Under the pieces are notes generated by a model, which searched no databases, was not told where the DNA came from, and worked only from the letters and a program-made list of their open reading frames with translations. Both the position numbers and the translations under genes were made by a program. Positions 10,367-18,598 of a DNA stretch of 64,000 bases are shown here, piece after piece. Position 1 is the stretch's first letter, and each line of letters opens with the position of its first letter. The DNA comes from Acetobacterium sp965140355 (lineage in GTDB: Bacteria; Bacillota; Clostridia; Eubacteriales; Eubacteriaceae): contig OZ223195.1 in assembly GCA_965140355.1 (NCBI GenBank), forward strand, positions 1 to 64,000. Reading direction: 5' to 3'.

Positions 10367-10834
10367 TTGACGCTAAAACAGATGAACTTGGATTCGATCG
10401 ACTTGAAATTAATTAATTATTTGCAGGAAAATGGTAGGTACTCTCTTAAACATTTGGCTGAAAGCGTATTTTTATCGACGCCAGCAGTATCGGCCCGGAT
10501 TGCAAAACTTGAGGAGGCAGGCGTAATCACGGGATATTCAGCACTGGTTAATCCAATTAAATTAGGTTACAATATTAAAGCTTTTATTAATCTGGAAATG
10601 ACACCACAGCAAAAACCTGAATTTTATCGGTTTATTGAGGCATGTCCTAATGTTATTGAATGTAATTGTGTCACTGGTAAATACTGTATGCTCATTAGTG
10701 TTGCTTTTTCGACAACGATGGAATTGGACACCTTTATTGGAGTACTCCAAAAATTTGGAAATACAGAAACGCAAATTGTTTTTTCGACAGCGGTTCAGCA
10801 CCGCGGGATTAGTGTCGTAACTCCGGAAAAATAA
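10367..10834 (+). CDS. Lrp/AsnC family transcriptional regulator
   Basis: The 155-residue protein has the Lrp/AsnC layout. The N-terminal winged helix (LDSIDLKLINYLQENGRYS, FLSTPAVSARIAKLEEAGVI) is followed by a linker and an alpha-beta RAM domain (IKAFINLEM ... VIECNCVTGKYCMLISV) that binds amino-acid effectors and mediates oligomerisation. The start is TTG at 10367, 6 nt after AAAGGAG (10354-10360). It stands alone, with a 255-bp upstream gap and a bidirectional terminator downstream shared with the convergent chemoreceptor gene. Its targets cannot be read from this context. Family assignment is secure and effector unknown. Confidence 0.9.
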   Translation: MTLKQMNLDSIDLKLINYLQENGRYSLKHLAESVFLSTPAVSARIAKLEEAGVITGYSALVNPIKLGYNIKAFINLEMTPQQKPEFYRFIEACPNVIECNCVTGKYCMLISVAFSTTMELDTFIGVLQKFGNTETQIVFSTAVQHRGISVVTPEK

Positions 10835-10870
10835 CGCTAGTTGCTAATCCGGCGTACGTAGACAACAGTC

Positions 10871-10902
10871 AGAACCGAAAGCAAATAAGTGCTTTCGGTT
10901 CT
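10871..10902. terminator. Bidirectional terminator between convergent genes
   Basis: A perfect 12-bp stem (AGAACCGAAAGC at 10871-10882 with 10891-10902) and an 8-nt loop lie between the Lrp-type gene and the convergent chemoreceptor gene. Confidence 0.8.
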
Positions 10903-10919
10903 TTAGGATAACAATGGAG

Positions 10920-13658
10920 TCAGTATTTATCGAATTCCATATCATCTAGTACAATTTGTGGCGGTGACGGTGGAGTATTTGGCGAATTTACTGATTTTTG
11001 AATGTTTGGTTCGAAATTGGCGCTTAGCGTTGTCCCTTTTGTCTTAAGTCTAAAAGTGCTAACCATTTGTTTAAGCATTTCCGCTTGCCCAGAAAGTTCT
11101 TCACTGGCGGCTGCACTTTCTTCGGCAGTAGCGGAATTAGTTTGAACGACAGTCGAAACTTGTTCAATACCTTGAGTAATTTGAGTGATTTCAGTAGCTT
11201 GATCATTTGAAGCCTGAGCAATATTACCAACTAAACCAGTAACTTTTTCAATTTCATTTAGAATTTCTTTTAAGCTTTCAGCAGTGTCATCAGCGATTTT
11301 TGTGCCGGTGTCAACACTTTCAATGGAGTTTTCAATCAGACTGGTTGTTTCCTTAGCGGCTTCGGCACTTCGAGCAGCTAGAGAGCGGACTTCTTCGGCA
11401 ACTACAGCAAAGCCTTTGCCATGCTGGCCGGCACGGGCGGCTTCTACAGCGGCATTAAGAGCTAAAATGTTGGTCTGGAAGGCAATGTCATCAATTACTT
11501 TGATTATTTTTGAAATGTTATGGGATGATTCATTGATTTCTGACATCGCCGAGACCATTTTATTCATTTGTGCATTGCCGATTTCAGCATTATTACGAAC
11601 TTCTAAAGCGCGTTCGTTAGCTTCATTGGCGTTACTGGCATTTTTTTTGGTTTCGCCAGCGACTTCTTCAATGGAGGCGTTAAGTTGTTCAATGGCGCTG
11701 GCTTGCTCGGTGGTTCCTTGCGACAAAGCTTGACCGCCGTCAGAAATTTGCCGAGCACCGGCATCAACCTGATTAGCCGCTTCAGTGATTTCTGACATGG
11801 TATCACTAAGGGTGGCAGTAATGCTGTTAAGGGCAATTTTAATCGCTTGAAAATCACCCAAGTAATCGGAATCGATGGTAAGATTGAGATTACCTTTGCC
11901 CATTTCTTCAAGAGTATAGGTAATTTCATCGACATAATTTTTAAGAAAGGCCATAGTACTATTAAGCGCTTTTTTTACTTGGGCATGATCACCCTGATAA
12001 TTTCCAATCATCAAAGCACTGAGGTTTCCCGTTGAAAGCTCAGTGAGAGTAGCAGAAGCTTCATCAATTGGTTGGATGATGGCATCCAAAGTTTGATTAA
12101 AACCTTCAATTACTTTGGCGAATTCGCCCTGGAATTTACTGACATCACCGCGGTTACTGAGATTACCTTCAACAGCAAGACGCGACATCGTTTCAGTTTC
12201 TCTGACAAGGCTATTAATATTTTCGATCATTCCAATTAAGCTTGGATTTAAGGTGTCATTTTCACTGCGTTTACCAATTTTATTGAGCGCTTCTAAGTCA
12301 CTCATATCACCTTCAGCAATATGGCTCGAAACGCCAACCACACGGGTTAAACGGTTTTGAACAGCATTGATAGACGTTGCAATTTCACCATAAATCCCTG
12401 GATAAGTTGTATTAATAACTTCGGAATAATCGTTAAGACTGAGTTTGCCAAGAATCCGGTTTCCTTCAGTAAGCGCAGCTAATCCATCGATGCAAGAATT
12501 TAAACTGATTATTATGGCATTAAAGTCACCATTATATGTTTCGGTGATGGGGGCGGGAATTTGACCGTCGCCGATTTTTTTTACATAGTCAGCAGCAACA
12601 TTTAGCGGTCCAACGACAGCATCTAAGGTGTTATTTACGCCAGCTAGGACTTCTTTAAAACCACCGTTAAAGGCATCGGTATTTCCTCTGGTGTCCAAAC
12701 GACCTGCGACGGCCGCTTGTGAAAGCATCGTAGCTTCAGAAATAAGGGCGCGGATCGTTTCAATGGTACGTTTAAGAGCCGGTGTGATTTCATCTTGGGA
12801 ATCGTTAATGTCAATATTAGCAGAAACATCGCCTTCGGAAATCTGATTCATGGTCTCGATGACGACGTTTTGCAGATTATCTGCAAAGGTATCCATCGCG
12901 ACAGACATCTCACCAAGTTCGTCTTTGGTGTCTAGATTCAACCGTTCGCCCAGATGGCCATGGCTCATTTCATTGAGTACATACGATGCTTTTTTGAGAG
13001 GTTTGGAGATGATCGTGCCAAGAATCAAACCCAAAGCGAGGGCTATGATTACACCAATAATAATAATGATAATCATGGTGATAACGATGTTATTTGCGTT
13101 AGCGGTGTTGGTATCAGAAACAGCTTTGCTGTGTGTTATTTCTAGATTGACAAGTTTTTCAAGTGAATCCTGAACCGCCCGGGAGGCGCGTCCGGCGGAA
13201 CCAGTCTCCGATAAACGGTTAAGTGCAACGTCATTTTGATTTTGCACAGCCAGCTGTTTGACTGCTTCAAATTCTGAATCGGCCTTTTTTCGGGCGTCGA
13301 TAAATTCCTGAAAAACGGTAATGATTTCTTCAGAATTGTTGTGGTTATTAAATGATTGAACCAACTCATCAATTTCCTGATTGCGGTCATCAAATGAAGT
13401 GACATTTTTTTGATTGGCAACCGGATCGTTTTCAAAAATCATATCCCGCATATTAACGCGCATCCGTTGAAAGGCAACAGAAATTTCGCCAATTTCTGAA
13501 AGCGGAACGGTATTTTGTTCATAAAGATCCTGACCTGAAGTATCAAGTTTTTTGATACTGCTAATCCCTAAATAACCAACGAGACCAATAATTAGTGCAA
13601 CCAGAACAAAGCCAACAACAAGTTTTGTTTTAATTTTCATATCATAAAACCATTTCAT
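10920..13658 (-). CDS. Methyl-accepting chemotaxis protein with four-helix-bundle sensor and serial HAMP-like linkers
   Basis: The 912-residue receptor begins with a membrane helix (residues 11-31), an external domain of about 160 helical residues consistent with a 4HB_MCP bundle, and a second helix (about 190-215). A HAMP domain follows. Then come about 350 residues of repeated HAMP-like units with recurring motifs such as NNTLDAVVGPL, NQTLDAIIQPI and EEMGKGNLNLTIDSDY. The cytoplasmic signalling hairpin has the tip IIKVIDDIAFQTNILALNAA and EAARAGQHGKGFAVVAEEVR, which contacts CheA and CheW. The tail ends IVLDDMEFDKY. GGAGGAAG precedes the ATG. It lies 190 bp downstream of a paralogous receptor on the same strand. 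Ligand unknown. Confidence 0.93.
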   Translation of the reverse strand: MKWFYDMKIKTKLVVGFVLVALIIGLVGYLGISSIKKLDTSGQDLYEQNTVPLSEIGEISVAFQRMRVNMRDMIFENDPVANQKNVTSFDDRNQEIDELVQSFNNHNNSEEIITVFQEFIDARKKADSEFEAVKQLAVQNQNDVALNRLSETGSAGRASRAVQDSLEKLVNLEITHSKAVSDTNTANANNIVITMIIIIIIGVIIALALGLILGTIISKPLKKASYVLNEMSHGHLGERLNLDTKDELGEMSVAMDTFADNLQNVVIETMNQISEGDVSANIDINDSQDEITPALKRTIETIRALISEATMLSQAAVAGRLDTRGNTDAFNGGFKEVLAGVNNTLDAVVGPLNVAADYVKKIGDGQIPAPITETYNGDFNAIIISLNSCIDGLAALTEGNRILGKLSLNDYSEVINTTYPGIYGEIATSINAVQNRLTRVVGVSSHIAEGDMSDLEALNKIGKRSENDTLNPSLIGMIENINSLVRETETMSRLAVEGNLSNRGDVSKFQGEFAKVIEGFNQTLDAIIQPIDEASATLTELSTGNLSALMIGNYQGDHAQVKKALNSTMAFLKNYVDEITYTLEEMGKGNLNLTIDSDYLGDFQAIKIALNSITATLSDTMSEITEAANQVDAGARQISDGGQALSQGTTEQASAIEQLNASIEEVAGETKKNASNANEANERALEVRNNAEIGNAQMNKMVSAMSEINESSHNISKIIKVIDDIAFQTNILALNAAVEAARAGQHGKGFAVVAEEVRSLAARSAEAAKETTSLIENSIESVDTGTKIADDTAESLKEILNEIEKVTGLVGNIAQASNDQATEITQITQGIEQVSTVVQTNSATAEESAAASEELSGQAEMLKQMVSTFRLKTKGTTLSANFEPNIQKSVNSPNTPPSPPQIVLDDMEFDKY

Positions 13659-13850
13659 ATTCTTCCTCCAATAGCAATAAATTTATCCAAGGCAGATTGA
13701 CTTCTTTTAATCGGGTATATGAACAACTCCTTTCAGAGATGAAACAGTGTTTATTAGTAAAAAATTTAATAAAATAAACAAAAGATCACCTAAATTAAAA
13801 AGCTTAATATTTATAGCTAAGAAGATCACCAAGTAGCCGGATTTTGAATG

Positions 13851-16800
13851 TTATTTCGTCTTCAAATTAAAAGCACTAACCATTTGTTTAAGCATTTCGG
13901 CTTGATTAGAGAGTTTTTGGCTGGCCGTGGCACTTTCTTTGGCGGTTGCAGCATTACTTTGAACGACAGTCGAAACCTGTTCAATACCTTCTGTGATCTG
14001 TGCGATTTCGGAAGCTTGATCATTGGAAGCTTCGGCAATGCTACCAATTAAACCAGTGACTTTTTCAATTTCATTTAAAATTTCTTTTAAACTTTCAGCT
14101 GTGTCATTAGCGATTTTTGTACCCGTATCAACACTTTCAATGGAACCTTCGATCAGGCTGGTCGTTTCGTTTGCCGCTTCGGCACTTCGAGCCGCCAGGT
14201 TACGGACTTCCTCGGCAACGACGGCAAATCCTTTACCATGGTATCCGGCGCGAGCGGCTTCAACCGCCGCATTAAGTGCTAAAATGTTGGTCTGAAAGGC
14301 AATATCATCAATCACTTTAATTATTTTTGAAATATTATGGGATGATTCGTTGATTTTGGACATCGCTGAAAGCATCGTATTCATTTGGTTATTGCCGATT
14401 TCGGCATTGTTGCGTACTTCCAAAGCTCGGTTATTGGCTTCATTGGCACTAACCGCATTATTTTTCGTTTCGCCAGCGACTTCTTCAATAGAGGCGTTGA
14501 GTTGCTCAATGGCACTGGCCTGTTCGGTGGTTCCTTGTGACAAGGTTTGACCACCGTTGGAAATCTGTCGGGCACCGGCTTCGACCTGACTGGCAGATTC
14601 AGTGATTTCAAACATCGTTTCACTGAGGGAGAAGGCAATATTGTTTAGGGCAATCTTAATTGCCTGGAAATCGCCCCGATAATCACTGTCAATCGTTAGG
14701 TTTAAATTACCATTTCCCATCGCTTCCAAGGTATTGGTTATTTCGCTAATATAACGTTTAAGGAAGGTGATGGTTTGATTCATCGCGTCTTTAATCATCG
14801 CATAAGCACCATTGTAATCACCTGCCATATTGATGTCTAAGTTTCCAATCGCTAATTCTTTTAAAGTCTCAGAGGCTTCTTGGATCGGGATGGTAACGGC
14901 ATCTAAGGTCGCATTGATGCCTACAATGATTTCCCGGAAATCGCCATAGTGTCGGCTGATATCGGCTCGGGTCTCTAATTGTCCGTCAATACCAGCCTGA
15001 GCAAGTATCCTGGTATCAGTAATTAAATTACTGAAAGAATTTTTAACAACGGTGAGTATTTCTGTTATTTTGCAAAACTGATTACTGACATCGACGGTGT
15101 ATTCATCGGGCGTCGCAACAGTCATATCAAAATTGAGATCGCCGCGTGACAAACGGCTGAGGTTATCTTCCAATCGGGTTACTTCGTTATCGGTATAGGT
15201 GTTGATTCTAATCATCGGGGTCAAATCAGTAATAATTTCGACGAAACCAATGTTTTGACCCTTTTTATCTTTAAGATAAGAGGTATCTTGTTTATTACTT
15301 CGACCATTCCAGTCAAAGAAACTGTTATTTAAACCTTGCTCAACCAGACGTTTTATACCGCAATCATCGGTTTGGCAGATACTTTCATTGGTGTTATAAC
15401 AATTCATTCCCCAGGCCGAATCACGATCCACAATTACATTATTAGAAATCATTAAAGTTTCAAAGGGTTTATTCATAAATGTCCATTTCATATCGTTGTC
15501 AGTGACGTGAAGCGGCAGTGGGATCGCATCAATAATGGCCTCATACCAAACCATTTTGTCGACAACAATATCTAAAGTTGAGTTGACTCCTTCAACGACT
15601 TCTCGGAAACCGCCATCAAAAGCAGTAACATCACCGCGAATTTCCCACTGACCATTGATAGCGGCATCAGAGAGCATGGTTGTTTCACTAATTAAACTGC
15701 GGATTGTTTCAATGGTGCGTTTAAGCGCTGGCGAAATTTCATCTTGGGGATCATTGATTTCGATGTTAGTTGAAACATCACCATTTGAGATTTGGTTCAT
15801 TGTATTGATGACGATATTCTGGAGATCATCCGCCAATTGGTTCATGGAAGTGGTCATTTGGCCAACTTCATCTTTTGATTTAACCGGCTGGCGCAGCGTC
15901 AAATGGCCTTGACTCATTTCTCGAATCATTTGGTTTAAAGAAAGAATCGGATTCGTAATTTTTTTAGAGAGTAGATAAGTAGCAAAAGCGCCAAATACTA
16001 GGATGATTAAGGAGGCGATCAAAATGACATTTCGTAAATCGTTGATGGGCGCGAGAATATCGCTTTTAAATTTAATAACAATGAGCGTCCAATCGGTTCC
16101 TGGAACAGGCGCAGTATAACCTATTTTGGGATAGCCTTTATAAATGTAGGAAATACTGCTGCTTTGATCTTGATCAATTTTTTGAAGTGCCATAGCAAAG
16201 TCTTTGAGATCACCATTATTCTGAATTTCGTCATATACATTAACGCGATTAAGAATGAGTTGTATGTCAGGATGAGACATTACCCTACCATTAGCATTAA
16301 TGACCATGCCATATTTTCGAATTCCGTCACCCATGCTATTAGAGATATCCATCATAAAGGTCGGATCGCGACGCCCAATCAGGAGGCCGACTACTTGATT
16401 ATTGGTTCTGATTGGTGATATTTCATAAACAACGGGTTCATGGGTGACTTCACTGATGACAACATCTGAAATCCCCGATATACCGGAAAAGCCGTTGGTA
16501 TACCAAGTTTCATTTTGTGATTTAAACGTTTGACCGCCGAGGATGAATTTTCCGTTACCAGCCATATCCATCACCGCAATATCTTGATATCCCAAACGAT
16601 TAACATCAACAGAGATTGACGAAACTTGGGTGTTCCAGTCCATAGTTGCCGTTCGGGCGCGAAGGGCAATTTCATCCAGTGTTTTGAGATTACCGGAAAT
16701 AATTGCCCCGATATAACCGGCACCTTTGCTGGCATAAGCTTTTTCTTGAGTTTGAGATTCATCAGTTAGAGTGGCAGCCCCCAAGTTAATAGCAATTAAA

Positions 16801-16913
16801 CCTAAAGTGAGAACAGCTGTAGCAAGAATCAGGGTAGTAAAGGCCATTAATTTTGTGGACAAGTGGATTTTAACTGAATGCTGGTCGTGGTTATTTTGCA
16901 GTGTGGTTTTCAT
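13851..16913 (-). CDS. Methyl-accepting chemotaxis protein with dCache sensor, cysteine-containing PAS domain and serial HAMP-like linkers
   Basis: This 1020-residue receptor has a membrane helix (about 26-48), a large external dCache-type sensor (about 50-285, with WYTNGFSG, VVYEISPI, YGMVINANGRVMSHPD and GTDWTLIV), a second membrane helix (about 290-315), and HAMP. After one HAMP-like repeat comes a PAS domain (IDAIPLPLHVTDNDMKW) containing MNCYNTNESICQTDDCGI, a three-cysteine cluster that could be redox- or metal-responsive. More HAMP-like units follow, then the signalling hairpin (IDDIAFQTNILALNAA). It stops at FNLKTK and lacks the LDDMEFDKY-type tail seen in the two other receptors of this window. 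AAGGAGC precedes the ATG. The signalling part is very close to that of the downstream receptor, indicating duplication. Confidence 0.93.
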   Translation of the reverse strand: MKTTLQNNHDQHSVKIHLSTKLMAFTTLILATAVLTLGLIAINLGAATLTDESQTQEKAYASKGAGYIGAIISGNLKTLDEIALRARTATMDWNTQVSSISVDVNRLGYQDIAVMDMAGNGKFILGGQTFKSQNETWYTNGFSGISGISDVVISEVTHEPVVYEISPIRTNNQVVGLLIGRRDPTFMMDISNSMGDGIRKYGMVINANGRVMSHPDIQLILNRVNVYDEIQNNGDLKDFAMALQKIDQDQSSSISYIYKGYPKIGYTAPVPGTDWTLIVIKFKSDILAPINDLRNVILIASLIILVFGAFATYLLSKKITNPILSLNQMIREMSQGHLTLRQPVKSKDEVGQMTTSMNQLADDLQNIVINTMNQISNGDVSTNIEINDPQDEISPALKRTIETIRSLISETTMLSDAAINGQWEIRGDVTAFDGGFREVVEGVNSTLDIVVDKMVWYEAIIDAIPLPLHVTDNDMKWTFMNKPFETLMISNNVIVDRDSAWGMNCYNTNESICQTDDCGIKRLVEQGLNNSFFDWNGRSNKQDTSYLKDKKGQNIGFVEIITDLTPMIRINTYTDNEVTRLEDNLSRLSRGDLNFDMTVATPDEYTVDVSNQFCKITEILTVVKNSFSNLITDTRILAQAGIDGQLETRADISRHYGDFREIIVGINATLDAVTIPIQEASETLKELAIGNLDINMAGDYNGAYAMIKDAMNQTITFLKRYISEITNTLEAMGNGNLNLTIDSDYRGDFQAIKIALNNIAFSLSETMFEITESASQVEAGARQISNGGQTLSQGTTEQASAIEQLNASIEEVAGETKNNAVSANEANNRALEVRNNAEIGNNQMNTMLSAMSKINESSHNISKIIKVIDDIAFQTNILALNAAVEAARAGYHGKGFAVVAEEVRNLAARSAEAANETTSLIEGSIESVDTGTKIANDTAESLKEILNEIEKVTGLIGSIAEASNDQASEIAQITEGIEQVSTVVQSNAATAKESATASQKLSNQAEMLKQMVSAFNLKTK

Positions 16914-17473
16914 GGCAGTTTGTGCTCCTTTTTTATTATTTTGAACAAAATAGCAACAAAAATTTACTTGTTATTCTTTGTGAGATGACTGTATGGATTG
17001 GGATAAGCAATGCCGGTAAGAATAAAATTACAACAACTACGTGTTATTATTACCCCAGCGAAATTATTTTAAACGATGAATGACAGGCAATATTAACGAA
17101 TAAAAAATAATTATTTGAAATAGCACGGATAAAACATTAAAAATCAAAAGCATTCGATTGAATTTGAGAGAAAAAAGCAATTTCCCTGTCAATCTTTCAG
17201 GAGAAAGTTGATGATATTTGAAATTATATAACTTAGCTAGCAATTTTGTTAGCTAGCAATTTTGATTAAGCGACAGTAATGATAAAAATGGGCGGATAAA
17301 ACCCCAGTGCTCGTATCAATCAGACAAAGAAGCATGTTCGCGTTCAAAAAGATGAAATGAGTACAGCTTCAGAAAAATAGGTTTGTTGATACAAAATGTG
17401 GGTATATTTAGTATCAAGTCTTTACTAATTGACTTAACTACAATTACTGATCCCCGAAATAGAGGTGCGAATA
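16914..17473. other. Intergenic region between divergent receptor and binding-protein genes
   Basis: This AT-rich gap of about 560 bp separates a chemoreceptor gene on the minus strand from the solute-binding lipoprotein on the plus strand, so it should hold both promoters. I could not pick a convincing promoter pair. It contains the tandem 16-bp repeat listed separately. I see no c-di-GMP riboswitch core and no tRNA. Confidence 0.5.
17233..17264 (+). repeat. Two tandem copies of a 16-bp repeat
   Basis: TTAGCTAGCAATTTTG occurs at 17233-17248 and again at 17249-17264 without mismatch. The core GCTAGC is palindromic. It lies 210 bp upstream of the lipoprotein gene and may be a regulator-binding site or simple replication slippage. 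Confidence 0.8.
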
Positions 17474-18595
17474 ATGAATATAAAAAGGACTTTTTGTACG
17501 GCTATTCTTGTGGTTACAACGGTTATCAGTTTAACTGCCTGTGCTCCGAAAAAAACGGTTACTATTGGATTTTCTGCCGGGCTTACCGGTAGTACCTCTG
17601 ATATGGGAGTTAACGGGCGAAATGGTCTGATGATGGCTGTCAATGAGGTTAATGCGGCAGGTGGTGTCAATAATCGACAAGTGGAAGTAATAGTCAAAGA
17701 CGATCAGAATAATCCCGAAACAGCACTAGCGGTAGATCAGGAGCTTTATGAAGAGGGGGTATCTTTTATTATTGGCCATATGACTAGTAACATGGCTGAG
17801 TTAAGTTTGCCTTTTGTCAAAGACAACAATCTTTTAATGATCAGTCCAACCATGAGTTCGCATGAGTTGGTCAATCAGGATGATCATTTTATTACGGTGG
17901 TATCGTCCAATGATGTTGAAGCTGCATTTATCGCAAAAATTGTTCTTGAAAATGGCGGAAAAAATATTGCGGTTATTTATGAATTACAGAATGGATTATA
18001 TACAAATACAATTAAAGCGTTTGTTGGTTCCGATCTGGCTGAAAAAGGTGGGCAAATTATTTATCAAGAGGCGTTTCAGGCCGGGAATAATCCATCGTAC
18101 CTAGAAATCTCAAATCGGGTTTTGAGTACGCAACCAGACAGTATAGTTATTCTCGCTTCAAGTTTTGATGCGGCGATGTTTTGTCAGCAATTTTATAAAT
18201 TAGGAAGTCAGGTACCGCTTTATCTGTCGCTTTGGGCAATGAACAATGATTTGATTTTACAGGGAGGAGATGCGGTTGAAGGCGTTCAAATTCCGAGTTT
18301 AATTGATACAGAGTCACAAAAAGCAGAGTATTTAAATTTTAGGGAAGCTTATTTTAATCAGTATGGTTCAGTACCAAATTTTGCGGCGATCTATTCTTAT
18401 GAAGCCGCTAAGATTTTATTTGAAACGATGGAAACCAAAAACAGTTTTGATCCTGAAATTATCAAGGAAGCGATTATTAAAAAGAGCCACTATCAGGGCT
18501 TGCAGGGTGAAATTACGATTGATAAAAATGGTGATGCCAAAAGAAGTTTATATCATTATTTAATTAAGGATGGACAATTTGAGAAGGTGGACTAG
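17474..18595 (+). CDS. Orphan solute-binding lipoprotein, branched-chain amino acid (Peripla_BP_6) type
   Basis: The N-terminus is a lipoprotein signal (MNIKRTFCTAILVV, then the lipobox LTAC followed by APKK), so the mature protein is tethered outside the membrane. The rest is the two-lobed type I periplasmic-binding fold of the Leu/Ile/Val-binding family: VTIGFSAGLTGSTSDMG, ELYEEGVSFIIGHMTS, NIAVIYE and YSYEAAKILFE. ATG 17474 is 6 nt from AGAGGTG, while the GTG at 17465 lies inside that ribosome site. No ABC permease or ATPase gene is nearby. Instead, a membrane GGDEF/EAL protein follows 3 bp after the stop, so this lipoprotein probably presents ligand to that receptor or modulates it. The ligand is unknown and amino-acid-like molecules are plausible. 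Confidence 0.85.
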   Translation: MNIKRTFCTAILVVTTVISLTACAPKKTVTIGFSAGLTGSTSDMGVNGRNGLMMAVNEVNAAGGVNNRQVEVIVKDDQNNPETALAVDQELYEEGVSFIIGHMTSNMAELSLPFVKDNNLLMISPTMSSHELVNQDDHFITVVSSNDVEAAFIAKIVLENGGKNIAVIYELQNGLYTNTIKAFVGSDLAEKGGQIIYQEAFQAGNNPSYLEISNRVLSTQPDSIVILASSFDAAMFCQQFYKLGSQVPLYLSLWAMNNDLILQGGDAVEGVQIPSLIDTESQKAEYLNFREAYFNQYGSVPNFAAIYSYEAAKILFETMETKNSFDPEIIKEAIIKKSHYQGLQGEITIDKNGDAKRSLYHYLIKDGQFEKVD

Positions 18596-18598
18596 ACA

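Noticed and set aside
17233..17264. CRISPR-like repeat
   Set aside because: There are only two directly adjacent 16-bp units without spacers and no cas genes. No CRISPR array was seen anywhere in the window.
16914..17473. Possible c-di-GMP (GEMM) riboswitch upstream of the chemoreceptor or lipoprotein genes
   Set aside because: No GEMM core sequence was found on either strand here or before the other c-di-GMP genes.
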